Virus record (IMG/VR): IMGVR_UViG_3300008107_000464 | Span: 1 to 31,956 of that record | DNA length: 31,956 nt | Strand: one strand, 5' to 3' | Origin: a virus | Shown: positions 1 through 7,879 of the stretch, piece after piece | Numbering within the stretch: position 1 is the stretch's first letter | Layout: every line of letters starts with the position of its first letter | Notes under the pieces: generated by a model | What the model was told of the DNA's origin: nothing | Databases searched by the model: none | The model's input: only the letters and a program-made list of their open reading frames with translations | Position numbers and translations under genes: made by a program

Positions 1-135
1 ACCTATTAACCCATTAACAATTCTATCTGACAAATCGTCTGGTAAGAATTTTAAAAATCCTAAAAAATATAGTGCAACACTTCCATAAACAAAAATTTTC
101 AAACACATGTCAAAGGTCTTTTGATATTCGTTCAT
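1..135 (-). CDS. Partial small membrane protein (C-terminus beyond window)
   Basis: Read on the minus strand from the ATG at 135-133, the frame is open to the window edge for 45 codons. The product begins MNEYQKTFDMCLKIFVYG and has a hydrophobic stretch at about residues 11-30, suggesting one membrane segment. The start overlaps the stop of the upstream 165-aa gene (ATGA arrangement), so it looks translationally coupled and part of the same operon. I do not recognise a family, and the C-terminus is not in the window. Confidence 0.6.
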   Translation of the reverse strand, partial: MNEYQKTFDMCLKIFVYGSVALYFLGFLKFLPDDLSDRIVNGLIG

Positions 136-629
136 CTTCCGCACCTATTACCCGTCTGGCAAAACTGCATTAGTTCATATCCACCAATAAACATTATGAA
201 TAAAACAAATGAACAGGCACCTATAATCATTGCCCATTCATTTAATTCAGCTTCTTTTTGTTTACGAGCTCGCTCTTGAGCATTGTATAGTCTTATTTCT
301 TGAGCATCGTCTGCATCCATTTCAGCTTGTCTGGCCTTAATTTTATTCCATACATCAATCTTGCCTGTCTGCATAAACAACATTTTCAATTCTTCTTCAA
401 ATGCTCTGGCCTGTTCTAATGCCATTTCAATCTGAAGTGCGGTTCCCATATTGGAACCTTTCTTAGACTTTTTAGCTTCAATCAAGGCCTTAGTAGCTAC
501 ACTCTTGGCATCAAACATTTTACCAATTATGGGTGCAAGAGAGCCTAAGTCATTTGCTACTTTACTAGCCTTTTTGACCATGCTTATTGCGGTCTGTATA
601 CCTGCAAGTGCGGTTAGTGGATCAATCAT
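132..629 (-). CDS. Conserved phage protein, helical with C-terminal membrane segment
   Basis: This is a 165-aa protein. The N-terminus (about 1-50) is a mildly hydrophobic, Ala/Lys-rich helical region, the middle (70-130) is a charged Glu/Lys/Gln-rich likely coiled coil, and residues about 132-153 form one strong transmembrane segment followed by a short Cys-containing tail. I have seen similar small membrane proteins in marine T4-like phages, but no function is known to me. It lies in a minus-strand operon with the 46-aa and 195-aa genes, with overlapping start and stop codons on both sides. A membrane-associated role is inferred only from the hydrophobic segment. Confidence 0.7.
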   Translation of the reverse strand: MIDPLTALAGIQTAISMVKKASKVANDLGSLAPIIGKMFDAKSVATKALIEAKKSKKGSNMGTALQIEMALEQARAFEEELKMLFMQTGKIDVWNKIKARQAEMDADDAQEIRLYNAQERARKQKEAELNEWAMIIGACSFVLFIMFIGGYELMQFCQTGNRCGR

Positions 630-766
630 TTTTTCTTCTCCTCTTTTTCTTTTTTACGCCACTCTAAGCAAATCACTTTTCTACTATAAACATCACCGCT
701 CCAAGTCCACCTGATACACTCAGGTTGTTTTGCGTACATGTACACAGCAAGAATGGTGCCAAACAT
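626..766 (-). CDS. 46-aa conserved small protein
   Basis: The minus-strand ATG at 766-764 opens a 46-codon frame ending in TGA at 628-626. The product has a hydrophobic start (MFGTILAVYMYA), a central CIRWTWSGDVYSRKVICLEW motif and a very basic Lys-rich tail. Both ends overlap neighbouring genes: its start forms TAATG with the stop of the 195-aa gene, and its stop overlaps the ATG of the 165-aa gene. This snug fit and the conserved-looking Trp/Cys core support a real gene. Its function is unknown. The hydrophobic N-terminus could be a membrane anchor. Confidence 0.7.
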   Translation of the reverse strand: MFGTILAVYMYAKQPECIRWTWSGDVYSRKVICLEWRKKEKEEKKK

Positions 767-1353
767 TATTTGTTTGCCAATGGGTTGTCGATAGCTTTCT
801 GTATTTTGCCATCAACTTCTTTCTTTAATTGAATCACTTCACGCTCAATATCTCTACGTGCATCGGCCATTTCTCTACGAATGGTGTTGGCTTCATTACG
901 AGCCTTTTCTAAGTCTTCACGTACAGCTTTACGCATTTCACGCATTTCTGATTCAGTTTCACGTTGTGCATTCTTAACACTACGTTCTACTTGTTCGGTT
1001 ACTGTTTCATTACGGCGAATATCGTTTTTCAAATCAACTTTAATATCACGGGTATAATCTGCACCCTTTTGACTATTTTCTTCAATAACTGCCAAACGCT
1101 TATCAAAACCTGATAAGTCTGGAGCTTCATAAGATGCAATTTTCTTTTTCATGCCAATATAGTCTTTGTACACTTCAAATGTACCATAAAGTCCACCAAG
1201 AATGGATGATACAATAGTTGCTGCAACCATTAATTTTGCTGGTGTGAATTCATAGCCGCCAATACTGATAACAGTATCTTTACTTGCGTACTTCTTAACT
1301 GCAGCTTCTGCTTCGTCAATTTTAGCGTTGACGTTTTTAATTTCTTCTGCCAT
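766..1353 (-). CDS. Membrane-anchored coiled-coil protein
   Basis: This 195-aa protein has a short charged N-terminus, a hydrophobic segment at about residues 39-60 (PAKLMVAATIVSSILGGLYG), and then a long, highly charged heptad-like helix (about 75-190) rich in Arg, Glu and Lys, ending at PLANK. The pattern indicates a single membrane anchor with an extended coiled coil. The ATG is preceded by a good ribosome binding site. It sits between the secreted Pro-rich protein gene and the 46-aa gene. I recognise no enzyme motif. An i-spanin-like role is conceivable from the topology but is not supported by anything specific. Confidence 0.75.
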   Translation of the reverse strand: MAEEIKNVNAKIDEAEAAVKKYASKDTVISIGGYEFTPAKLMVAATIVSSILGGLYGTFEVYKDYIGMKKKIASYEAPDLSGFDKRLAVIEENSQKGADYTRDIKVDLKNDIRRNETVTEQVERSVKNAQRETESEMREMRKAVREDLEKARNEANTIRREMADARRDIEREVIQLKKEVDGKIQKAIDNPLANK

Positions 1354-1362
1354 TTTACTTCC

Positions 1363-3096
1363 TCATTTGTATTGTTGGTTAACCATCTCTTGGTGTAATC
1401 TATCAGAACTTAGTTGCCTTAAAGCTCTTACATTATCCACCGTTTTCTGATTTTTGTAAATTTCTTTTGGTGCGTAGAATGCCACATCAGGTATCATAAC
1501 AAAATATTGAGCATAATTTGCAGGTTGTTTTGCAATAGACTCAATTGATATATTTCCTGCGAGTTCATTGTTTTGCACATTCTTTTTAACAGTATCACTT
1601 TGTTGTGATTCTGTATTCATTTGCACAATAAAAGGTTTTGAATCCATGGCATTTTCGACAGGATTTCTAAAACCAAATTTTAACCCTTCAATCATAGGCA
1701 TTTCAATAGACTGCATTGGCTGTCTAGTTGGCGGCAATATTGTATATGATACAATAGGTGTTGTAATTGCCGTTGTGATTTCTTGTTTAAATGTTGGTGG
1801 TTGATATTGTATACCTTGTTGGCCAACATTGCTCAAAATTGAACTCTCTGTTTGACTAGTAAAACTACTATTGAGTGATTGTTGCAATCTAGCCGTATTG
1901 AAGGTTGTATTTGATTGTAAGTTGCCTTGCAATGAAGTTGATGAACTTTGCACCTGAGAAGACTCACCGGCAGAAAATGCCTGTGCATCAGCTGATTGAA
2001 CTACAGATTTTTCCAAAGCACTTGTTTTATCTTGGTTAGAACTAATCATGTTTAGTACTGACGATAGAGATACTGTTGATTTTGAACCGCCTGAAGAATC
2101 AGACACTTCACCAACTTTAGTTTGTTGGCCACTTGGTGCTGGTTGAGTAGATGCAACTTGTGGTGCAGGACCTGGTGCTGGTGCTCCCATAGGTGCAGGA
2201 CCTGATGGAGGCGGAGGAGGTTGTGAACCTTCTGGTGGTGGAGGACTTCCAGGTGGCGGAGGCGGAGGCGCACTACCATAAGTACCAGTTGGTGTTATCG
2301 CAACATTATCAACAATTGTTATAGTTCCTGTTGGTGTTGTTGTTTCTGATGTTGTTGGAGATGTTGTAGTTTTTGGCAGTAATTTATTTAAAGCATCCAA
2401 ATATCCAGGACAAGTTGGACTATACATTGGATTAGTTGTGCATGGGTCTACAGAATACTTTAAACTGAAACTGACATTATAGATTTCTGGTCCATATGGG
2501 CCTGCCCATCCATTATTATCACTACCGATAAAACCATACTGTACTTGGCCAATAGAAGGTACTGCAAGCGGTGTTGTAAATGTTTTTGAATAATCAAATG
2601 AAGTCCAGTTAAATCTATAATTTAAAGAATACACATCTCCATACAATAAATTTGTAGCGCCTCTACCATTAGTGTTATCCCAAAAGCGAACAAGCGCCAT
2701 TAAGTTATCTGTGCGCCCATCATCCCAACCATTACCATTCTTTGCCATAAACCCAAAGTTATATCCGTTAACTTGAAGTCCAGTAGCAGAAGGTAGCAAT
2801 GTTGAAATGTGCTGTTGCTGATAGAGATATGTTGAGCCGTAAGAAAAGTTAATGTTGCCACCAGGTCGAACAATTGCATTTGGCCCACAATAACCAGGAT
2901 CACCCCAACCCCAACAAGTTAGATTGTCTTGATAAACGCCATTCACCCAAGGCGTAGGTCCACCTTGAGGTGTTGTCTGAACAACATTCCCTGTAGTGTA
3001 AACTTGACCTGGTTCTAGTGTTTGCGCTTTACTTAAAAGCGGCGTGAACGAGAACGCCAAGCAAAGAGCCGAAGCCAATGTTTTTAACAGTTTCAT
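1363..3096 (-). CDS. Secreted Pro-rich multidomain protein
   Basis: The chosen start (ATG 3096-3094) gives 577 aa and places a textbook signal peptide at the N-terminus (MKLLKTLASALCLAFSF...SKA). Longer in-frame starts would put the signal peptide internally and overlap the upstream gene further. Residues about 25-235 form a Gly/Trp/Asn/Tyr-rich beta-type domain with repeated aromatic strands and a few Cys, possibly lectin- or adhesin-like. Residues about 272-322 are a proline-rich linker with several PPP runs, which usually need EF-P for smooth translation. The rest is Ser/Gln/Thr-rich and ends in a mixed domain. It overlaps the 3' end of the upstream repeat-protein gene by 68 bases. Exported fibre, adhesin or envelope-interacting roles are possible; the function is unknown. 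Confidence 0.75.
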   Translation of the reverse strand: MKLLKTLASALCLAFSFTPLLSKAQTLEPGQVYTTGNVVQTTPQGGPTPWVNGVYQDNLTCWGWGDPGYCGPNAIVRPGGNINFSYGSTYLYQQQHISTLLPSATGLQVNGYNFGFMAKNGNGWDDGRTDNLMALVRFWDNTNGRGATNLLYGDVYSLNYRFNWTSFDYSKTFTTPLAVPSIGQVQYGFIGSDNNGWAGPYGPEIYNVSFSLKYSVDPCTTNPMYSPTCPGYLDALNKLLPKTTTSPTTSETTTPTGTITIVDNVAITPTGTYGSAPPPPPPGSPPPPEGSQPPPPPSGPAPMGAPAPGPAPQVASTQPAPSGQQTKVGEVSDSSGGSKSTVSLSSVLNMISSNQDKTSALEKSVVQSADAQAFSAGESSQVQSSSTSLQGNLQSNTTFNTARLQQSLNSSFTSQTESSILSNVGQQGIQYQPPTFKQEITTAITTPIVSYTILPPTRQPMQSIEMPMIEGLKFGFRNPVENAMDSKPFIVQMNTESQQSDTVKKNVQNNELAGNISIESIAKQPANYAQYFVMIPDVAFYAPKEIYKNQKTVDNVRALRQLSSDRLHQEMVNQQYK

Positions 3097-4207
3097 ATTT
3101 GTCTTCTTTTGGTCGTTGTGGAATCTTATCTTTATTATCTTCCCATGTAAGTTTAGCTTGTTCGTTAAACACTCTTTCATCTTGACACATGACCGCAACC
3201 GCAGCAACTTTCATACCCATATCATATAGAGTTTTGGATAACTTCAAGCGTTCACAATTCATATCACGAACCGTTCCGCCACTGGATACACCAAACACCT
3301 GTGTTTGTACTGAGCCAGAAGAACCTGTTGAACACAAATCATTATTACCACCACTCATCATAGCTGGTGCTACGGCAGTTGGAGGAGGTTGAATTACACG
3401 CTGAGTAATTTCTGTTTTGTTAATGTTAGTGTTTGTCATTTCACCAGAGTTGATGTTCTGGTTTACATTGGCATTTTGATTTACGTTTGTATTATTATTG
3501 GTAGAAGTTGATACATTGTTATTGTTATTTGTCATCGTACCCGAATTGATATTGTTATTCGTGTTTGTGGATGAGCTAACATTGTTGTTATTATTGGTAG
3601 CGGTACTCACATTGTTATTGTTGTATGTCATTGTACCAGTATTTTCATTTTTGTTAATATTCGTAGAAGTGCTTACGCTATTATTGTTATTATTGAAAGT
3701 TTGAGTACCGCTATTAACATTATAATTTGTGTTTGTATTTGTGTTGTTGCTAGTTGAAACAGATGTGTTTTGATTAACATTTGTCATTGTACCAGAATTG
3801 ACATTATTATTATTGTAAGTCAAAGTTCCAGAATTGACATTGTTATTATTAAACGTCTGAGTACCACTATTCACATTGTTATTTGTGTTAACATTTGTGC
3901 TTGTGCTTGTACTTGCATTATTGTTGTTGTTAGTATTAGTAGATGTGCTGTTTACAGTTGATGTGCTCGTAGCATTTGAATTGCTTGTAGCGGTACTATT
4001 ACTGTTTACTGTACTGACACTATTTGAAGTGCTATTGGTGTCTACCAATGTTTTACTGTCGTATGTGCCTTGATTGATGAGACTTGTGGTCCCCGTTGTT
4101 GTTCCGCCAGTTGTACTGGAAGTTCCACTTGTTGTTTGAGCAATCGTGCTGCCAAACGCCATAACAAAAAGAGCAATAATTAAGCCCTTCTTGTTTAAGA
4201 ATTTCAT
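3029..4207 (-). CDS. Secreted Asn/Thr/Ser repeat protein with conserved Cys-containing C-terminal domain
   Basis: This 392-aa protein has a signal peptide (about 1-23, MKFLNKKGLIIALFVMAFG) and a Thr/Ser/Gly-rich spacer. Residues about 60-265 consist of imperfect repeats built from blocks such as VNSGTMTNNNNN and VSTSTNNN. The C-terminal domain of about 120 residues has three Cys (in DLCSTG, DMNCERL and VMCQDE) and resembles conserved C-termini I recall from aquatic phage proteins. The Asn-rich beta-prone repeats recall curlin- or amyloid-type repeats, but this is only a resemblance. It is the first gene of the minus-strand operon, has an AAAGGA ribosome binding site, and lies downstream of a T4-late-like motif. 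Confidence 0.8.
   Translation of the reverse strand: MKFLNKKGLIIALFVMAFGSTIAQTTSGTSSTTGGTTTGTTSLINQGTYDSKTLVDTNSTSNSVSTVNSNSTATSNSNATSTSTVNSTSTNTNNNNNASTSTSTNVNTNNNVNSGTQTFNNNNVNSGTLTYNNNNVNSGTMTNVNQNTSVSTSNNTNTNTNYNVNSGTQTFNNNNNSVSTSTNINKNENTGTMTYNNNNVSTATNNNNNVSSSTNTNNNINSGTMTNNNNNVSTSTNNNTNVNQNANVNQNINSGEMTNTNINKTEITQRVIQPPPTAVAPAMMSGGNNDLCSTGSSGSVQTQVFGVSSGGTVRDMNCERLKLSKTLYDMGMKVAAVAVMCQDERVFNEQAKLTWEDNKDKIPQRPKEDKYETVKNIGFGSLLGVLVHAAFK
3420..4070 (-). repeat. Degenerate coding repeats (Asn/Thr/Ser blocks)
   Basis: The plus strand shows many imperfect repeats of short units such as ACATTGTTATTATT and TTTGTCATTGTACC. On the minus strand these encode the NNNNVNSGTxT and VSTSTN blocks of the secreted repeat protein. 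The unit length is irregular, so this is a low-complexity expansion and not a clean minisatellite. Such tracts change length easily by slippage or recombination. Confidence 0.8.
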
Positions 4208-4261
4208 ATCCTTTTCCTTTTTTTATTAATCTCCGTCAAATGATTATGATATAATACTTGC

Positions 4262-4270
4262 CTATTTATG
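4262..4270 (-). promoter_or_regulatory. T4-late-type promoter motif CATAAATAG
   Basis: On the minus strand CATAAATAG matches 7 of 8 positions of the T4 late promoter box TATAAATA. It lies about 55 bases upstream of the ATG of the secreted repeat protein, leaving room for a leader with an AAAGGA ribosome binding site. The phage encodes a gp33-like late co-activator, which fits this promoter class. The same nonamer occurs at 28838-28846 (plus) and 28400-28408 (minus). Confidence 0.5.
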
Positions 4271-4291
4271 CATTCCAGCGTGCATCCATGC

Positions 4292-4311
4292 GTGTTGTAT
4301 AAAAACAACAC
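4292..4311. promoter_or_regulatory. GTGTTGT/ACAACAC dyad upstream of early promoter
   Basis: A perfect 7-bp inverted repeat (4292-4298 and 4305-4311) with a 6-base loop ends 5 bases before the -35 box at 4317. It has no U-tract on either strand, so it is more like an operator or transcript-end dyad than a classical terminator. Related TGTTG/CAACA dyads precede the promoters at 11796 and 13844. Confidence 0.5.
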
Positions 4312-4316
4312 ACTGG

Positions 4317-4345
4317 TTGACTAGATACCAAACATGTGATATACT
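4317..4345 (+). promoter_or_regulatory. Sigma70-type promoter
   Basis: TTGACT (4317-4322), a 17-base spacer and TATACT (4340-4345), with a TGTG element just upstream of the -10 box. The expected start, near 4352, leaves a short leader containing AGGAG before the ATG at 4368. It reads into the long plus-strand early region and is divergent from the minus-strand secreted-protein operon. Confidence 0.75.
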
Positions 4346-4367
4346 GGTACAGTTAATTAGGAGTATT

Positions 4368-4634
4368 ATGTCCGATGGAATTTATATTTTAGCATCGCTA
4401 GAAGGCTATCGAGTTACCTATTCAAAGAGATATGACGATTTTATGACGCTTGAAGGCAAACTAGTTGGCAATGTTATAGAAGAATGCTTTATTAGCTGTC
4501 AAAATTGTGATACAATGGAAATTGCTATGGATGAAGCCCACAGAATTGCCAAAAAATACCATGAAACCGATGATGGTATTTGTTTGATTAGTACTGGTAA
4601 AAATAAGTCATTTGAACAAATTGTGAAAGGTTGA
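4368..4634 (+). CDS. 88-aa phage protein of unknown function
   Basis: The ATG at 4368 follows an AGGAG ribosome binding site at good spacing and lies downstream of a strong promoter. An upstream in-frame TTG falls inside the -35 box and can be discounted. The product (begins MSDGIYILASLEGYRV) is a small mixed alpha/beta protein with two Cys in CFISCQNC. No family is recognised. It is followed after two bases by the 349-aa gene, so the two are probably co-transcribed. Confidence 0.7.
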   Translation: MSDGIYILASLEGYRVTYSKRYDDFMTLEGKLVGNVIEECFISCQNCDTMEIAMDEAHRIAKKYHETDDGICLISTGKNKSFEQIVKG

Positions 4635-4636
4635 TT

Positions 4637-5686
4637 ATGGCTAGAATGCCTAAAATTTTGGAACCAAAATATGATGGAACAATGGACAAAGTCCAAATTG
4701 CTCTTGCATTAAATTGGTATCATCAAAATATGGAAAACAAGGATGCTCAACGATACATCCAAGAATATGCCAAAAAGCATAATATTGAAGGTAAGTTGAA
4801 CACCAAAAAAAGTTATTTGACACTAGCATGGCTTTGCCGAATGCAAATGAATGGTAATGATATTGACCACGGCGTGGATTACATCAAAAAAGAAATTGAA
4901 GATGTAATGCAGGAAGAAGTGGAAGAACCAGAAGTGAAAGTAGAAACTGGTCCCGTAATTACAATTCAAGACCGTATCCGTGAAAAGGTTTCGGAATGTG
5001 TCGGTGAATTGGAAGGCCAAATCGATGAATTGGTGGAATCGGCATTCAAGGCTAATGTTTCACCTTACGCTATCATGCACACATTAGATATTAAAGGTGT
5101 ACATGCAAACCGAGTTATTGACGCATTCAAAATTAAGCGCCAAGAATTCGATGAAGTTATGAATACTGATGATAAAGAATTAAAAGAAGGTTATTCCAAT
5201 TTTAAGAAAATCGAATTGAAGAAACTGGTTGCCTATTGTGACCAGGTCATCATGGACGGTCTTAAAATTGCAGGCGCAGCCACTAAGTCACGCAAGCCAA
5301 GAAAACGCAAGGAGAAGACTCCAGACCAGTTGGTTGCGAAGATGAAATTGTGTGTGGAATTTGCTGAGTTAAACCTCAAGTCGGTAAAGCCGAGAGAAAT
5401 TATTGGTGCAATGGCATTGTGGGTATACAATACAAAAACAAGAAAATTGGGTTGTTACCATGCCGAAGATGCAGGTGGATTCTCTGTTAAGGGAACATCA
5501 TTAACCAATTTCAATGAAACAAAATCAGTTCAAAAGAAACTGAGAAAACCCGAAACTACTTTGCCTGAAGTTTTAAATGGTGGCAAAGTTTATCTACGGA
5601 ATGCAATGGACAACATTCGTGCCGTAGAATCAGCCTTGACAGGACGTATCAATGATGATACAATACTGGTGCGCTGTATTAAATAA
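4637..5686 (+). CDS. 349-aa conserved phage protein, unknown function
   Basis: The start ATG at 4637 follows AAGG; a TTG two codons earlier overlaps the previous gene and is less likely. The N-terminal region (about 1-75) is helical and Lys-rich. Residues 95-115 are a strongly acidic Glu/Val linker. The centre has an amphipathic helix (DRIREKVSECVGELEGQIDE) and a basic patch around SRKPRKRKEKTPDQLV, and the C-terminus is mixed. I recall homologues in T4-like marine phages without an assigned role. The basic patch and its place in the early region would fit a nucleic-acid-associated protein, but that is inference. Confidence 0.7.
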   Translation: MARMPKILEPKYDGTMDKVQIALALNWYHQNMENKDAQRYIQEYAKKHNIEGKLNTKKSYLTLAWLCRMQMNGNDIDHGVDYIKKEIEDVMQEEVEEPEVKVETGPVITIQDRIREKVSECVGELEGQIDELVESAFKANVSPYAIMHTLDIKGVHANRVIDAFKIKRQEFDEVMNTDDKELKEGYSNFKKIELKKLVAYCDQVIMDGLKIAGAATKSRKPRKRKEKTPDQLVAKMKLCVEFAELNLKSVKPREIIGAMALWVYNTKTRKLGCYHAEDAGGFSVKGTSLTNFNETKSVQKKLRKPETTLPEVLNGGKVYLRNAMDNIRAVESALTGRINDDTILVRCIK

Positions 5687-5695
5687 GGATTAATA

Positions 5696-6550
5696 ATGAA
5701 GATTGCTGTTTGTTCCGATTTGCATTTAGAATTTGGACCGATTAGTTTAGAGAATACCGATAATGCTGAGGTATTAATTCTCTCTGGTGATATTTGTGTT
5801 GCAAAAGACCTGGGAGAAAATGATAGTTACAATATCAAAGGTGAAAATGACAAGTCTAACCAAATCCATAAATTCTTTCAAGAATGCTGTGCTAGATTCC
5901 CTTCCGTTATATACATCGCCGGGAATCATGAACATTATCATGGTGATTTTGTTAAGTCTATTGGAAGTATCCGTGATAGGCTTGGTTATTTGGTTAACCT
6001 TCATGTCCTAGATAAAGAATCGGTACTTATCAATAATGTATTGTTTATTGGTGGTACATTGTGGACTGATATGAATAAGGAAGACGGAATCACTTTAATG
6101 CATATGAAAGATATGATGAATGATTTTAGGTGTGTAACTAATGGTGCAAGAGAAACACATTACCGTAATAGTGCTGGTAATTCTTATGTTCGTACCGCAA
6201 GATTTACTCCTGATGATGCCGTTGAAGACCACAAGAAAATGCTTGAGTATATAAAAATTATGGTTGAAGGCAAACACGACCAAAAAATCGTGGTTGTTGG
6301 TCATCATGCACCAAGTAAATTATCCACACATCCTAGATATGCCAAAGAAGAAATTATGAATGGTGGTTACAGCTCTGATTTGTCGGAGTTTATCCTTGAC
6401 CATCCGCAAATTAAATTGTGGACACACGGGCATACGCACGAAGATTTTGATTACCTAATTGGGTCAACCCGTATTGTTTGCAATCCTCGTGGTTATATTA
6501 ACTATGAAGCTAGTGCTGATAAATTTACTTTAAAAACTGTGGAGATTTAA
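5696..6550 (+). CDS. Calcineurin-like metallophosphoesterase
   Basis: The 284-aa product contains the full set of two-metal phosphoesterase motifs in order: D8-x-H10 (SDLHLE), G31-D32 (LSGD), GNHE at 76-79 with H80, GHH at 202-204 and HGHTH at 244-248. These ligands bind the dinuclear metal site that hydrolyses phosphomono- or diesters. The substrate (nucleotide, cyclic nucleotide, nucleic acid or protein phosphate) cannot be read from the sequence. The length is typical for a single-domain member. The AAGGA site before the ATG and the 1-base gap to the next gene suggest an operon. Confidence 0.9.
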   Translation: MKIAVCSDLHLEFGPISLENTDNAEVLILSGDICVAKDLGENDSYNIKGENDKSNQIHKFFQECCARFPSVIYIAGNHEHYHGDFVKSIGSIRDRLGYLVNLHVLDKESVLINNVLFIGGTLWTDMNKEDGITLMHMKDMMNDFRCVTNGARETHYRNSAGNSYVRTARFTPDDAVEDHKKMLEYIKIMVEGKHDQKIVVVGHHAPSKLSTHPRYAKEEIMNGGYSSDLSEFILDHPQIKLWTHGHTHEDFDYLIGSTRIVCNPRGYINYEASADKFTLKTVEI

Positions 6551-6551
6551 A

Positions 6552-7076
6552 ATGGATTACGATTACCAAAGATATGAACAAGTTATTATAGAGCTTCTCA
6601 AAGCTTCATGGCGAGACCCTGATGATTTGGAAATTGGCCGAGATATCTCCGACCAACCAGAAGTCAAAATCATTTTTGATGGCTACGGTGATTTAGAAGA
6701 TACTGATGAAGATGGTGAATATCGATACACAGAAGGTGGCAACACCAATATGGAATCATATGCCATTTTCATTCATCGAGGTGCTATTGATCCAGACTTT
6801 ATGTTCCCTGAGCATGAGTTAACACCTTGGGCTCTGATTCATCGACCAAAAGAAGAAGTTTGCATTTATGCTTGGTATGATGTTGAAGCTGATGAATGGT
6901 CAATCAATCAACTTGACGACCATTTAGATGATGGAGAAGGTTGTATGACTGCCGAAGAAGTTATGGCAATCTTAGAACACCTTTATGAGTATTATTTTAA
7001 ACCATGGGAAGGCAAGTTTGAGAATGACCCCGAAACTGGTTTGCCTCTTTGGCCTTTTAACAACATTAAACCCTAA
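6552..7076 (+). CDS. Acidic 174-aa protein of unknown function
   Basis: The product is rich in Asp and Glu, with many Trp and Tyr in the second half. It contains DGYGDLEDTDEDGEY and WYDVEADEWS, and ends in WPFNNIKP. No signal or membrane segment is visible. It starts one base after the phosphoesterase stop and has a GGAG site, so it is co-expressed with it. I do not recognise the family. Strongly acidic small phage proteins sometimes act as DNA mimics or inhibitors, but nothing here proves that. Confidence 0.7.
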   Translation: MDYDYQRYEQVIIELLKASWRDPDDLEIGRDISDQPEVKIIFDGYGDLEDTDEDGEYRYTEGGNTNMESYAIFIHRGAIDPDFMFPEHELTPWALIHRPKEEVCIYAWYDVEADEWSINQLDDHLDDGEGCMTAEEVMAILEHLYEYYFKPWEGKFENDPETGLPLWPFNNIKP

Positions 7077-7085
7077 ACATTGCCG

Positions 7086-7111
7086 CACAAGCAACAAACT
7101 TGTGTTATAAT
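7086..7111 (+). promoter_or_regulatory. Extended -10 promoter overlapped by CACAAG/CTTGTG dyad
   Basis: TATAAT (7106-7111) is preceded by TGTGT, making an extended -10 element. No good -35 box is present; TTGCCG at 7080 would need a 20-base spacer. A perfect 6-bp dyad (7086-7091 and 7099-7104, 7-base loop) abuts the -10 box, an ideal operator position. The expected transcript start (about 7118) coincides with the ATG of the RNase H gene. The 12-mer ACTTGTGTTATA recurs in the promoter at 15783. Confidence 0.6.
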
Positions 7112-7117
7112 GACCAC

Positions 7118-7879
7118 ATGATTATATTTGATTTTAACCAAGTTGCTATTTCTAATCTGATGGAACAAATCGGATCGTCCAAGACTGCGGTCGAGGAAAG
7201 TCTGGTTCGCCACATGATTCTGAATAGCTTGCGTACCTATGTGAAGAAGTTTCGTGACTCACATGGGCCTGAAGTAATTATTGCTTGTGACAATAAAAAA
7301 TATTGGCGCCGTGATATCTTTCCACACTACAAAGCTAGCCGTAAGAAAATTCGTGAGGCCTCTGGTCACGATTGGGCGACTATCTTTGAATGTTTGTCAA
7401 AGATTAAACAAGAGCTTAAAGACTATTCGCCATACAAAGTGATTGATGTTGATACAGCAGAAGCTGACGATATCATTGCTGTATTAACGATGAAGTATTC
7501 TGCCACTCAAAAGGTAATGATTCTTTCAAGTGATAAAGACTTTGCTCAATTGCAGAAATATCCAAATGTTGACCAATACTCACCGATTCTGAAGAAACAC
7601 ATTAAAGAACCGTTGCCTGCTGCTCAACTTAAACAACTAATCATTCGAGGAGATAAAGGCGATGGCATTCCTCAACCGGCAGAGTTCTGTAACGAAGAAA
7701 TGTTGCGAAACTATAACCGTAATGAGTTATTGATTGACTTGGCTAAGATTCCAGATGGGCTCAAGCAAAATATCTTGGATACATATGGTGATACAAAGGC
7801 TAAAACTAAACAACAGTTTATGAATTATCTTATGTCTAATCGTCTAAAAAACCTACTTGAAGTGATTGATGAATTCTAA
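7118..7879 (+). CDS. rnh: RNase H / 5'-3' flap exonuclease (T4 Rnh-like)
   Basis: This 253-aa member of the FEN-1/T4 RNase H family removes RNA primers from Okazaki fragments. Acidic metal-binding residues appear in order: D5 (FDFNQ), D58 (ACDNKKYWR), the TAEADDII helix at 113-120, SSDKDF at 137-142 and GDKGDGIP at 178-185. The last is the helix-hairpin region that contacts DNA. The ATG at 7118 is chosen because an upstream in-frame ATG would lie before the -10 box. There is no ribosome binding site, so the mRNA may be leaderless. In T4 this gene neighbours dsbA-33-59-32; here that cluster lies about 13 kb downstream. Confidence 0.92.
   Translation: MIIFDFNQVAISNLMEQIGSSKTAVEESLVRHMILNSLRTYVKKFRDSHGPEVIIACDNKKYWRRDIFPHYKASRKKIREASGHDWATIFECLSKIKQELKDYSPYKVIDVDTAEADDIIAVLTMKYSATQKVMILSSDKDFAQLQKYPNVDQYSPILKKHIKEPLPAAQLKQLIIRGDKGDGIPQPAEFCNEEMLRNYNRNELLIDLAKIPDGLKQNILDTYGDTKAKTKQQFMNYLMSNRLKNLLEVIDEF

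Noticed and set aside
2052-2279. Minus-strand His/Leu/Gln-rich open frame
   Set aside because: It is the alternate frame of the Pro-rich linker of the secreted protein; composition follows from the repeat, and it has no ribosome binding site.
3029-3207. Possible frameshift fusion between the repeat protein and the Pro-rich protein
   Set aside because: The downstream gene has its own ATG, ribosome binding site and signal peptide at 3096; simple overlap explains it.
3498-4073. Plus-strand Leu/Val-rich open frames resembling membrane proteins
   Set aside because: They are antisense shadows of the Asn/Thr repeat region; antisense of Asn and Thr codons gives Val and Leu.
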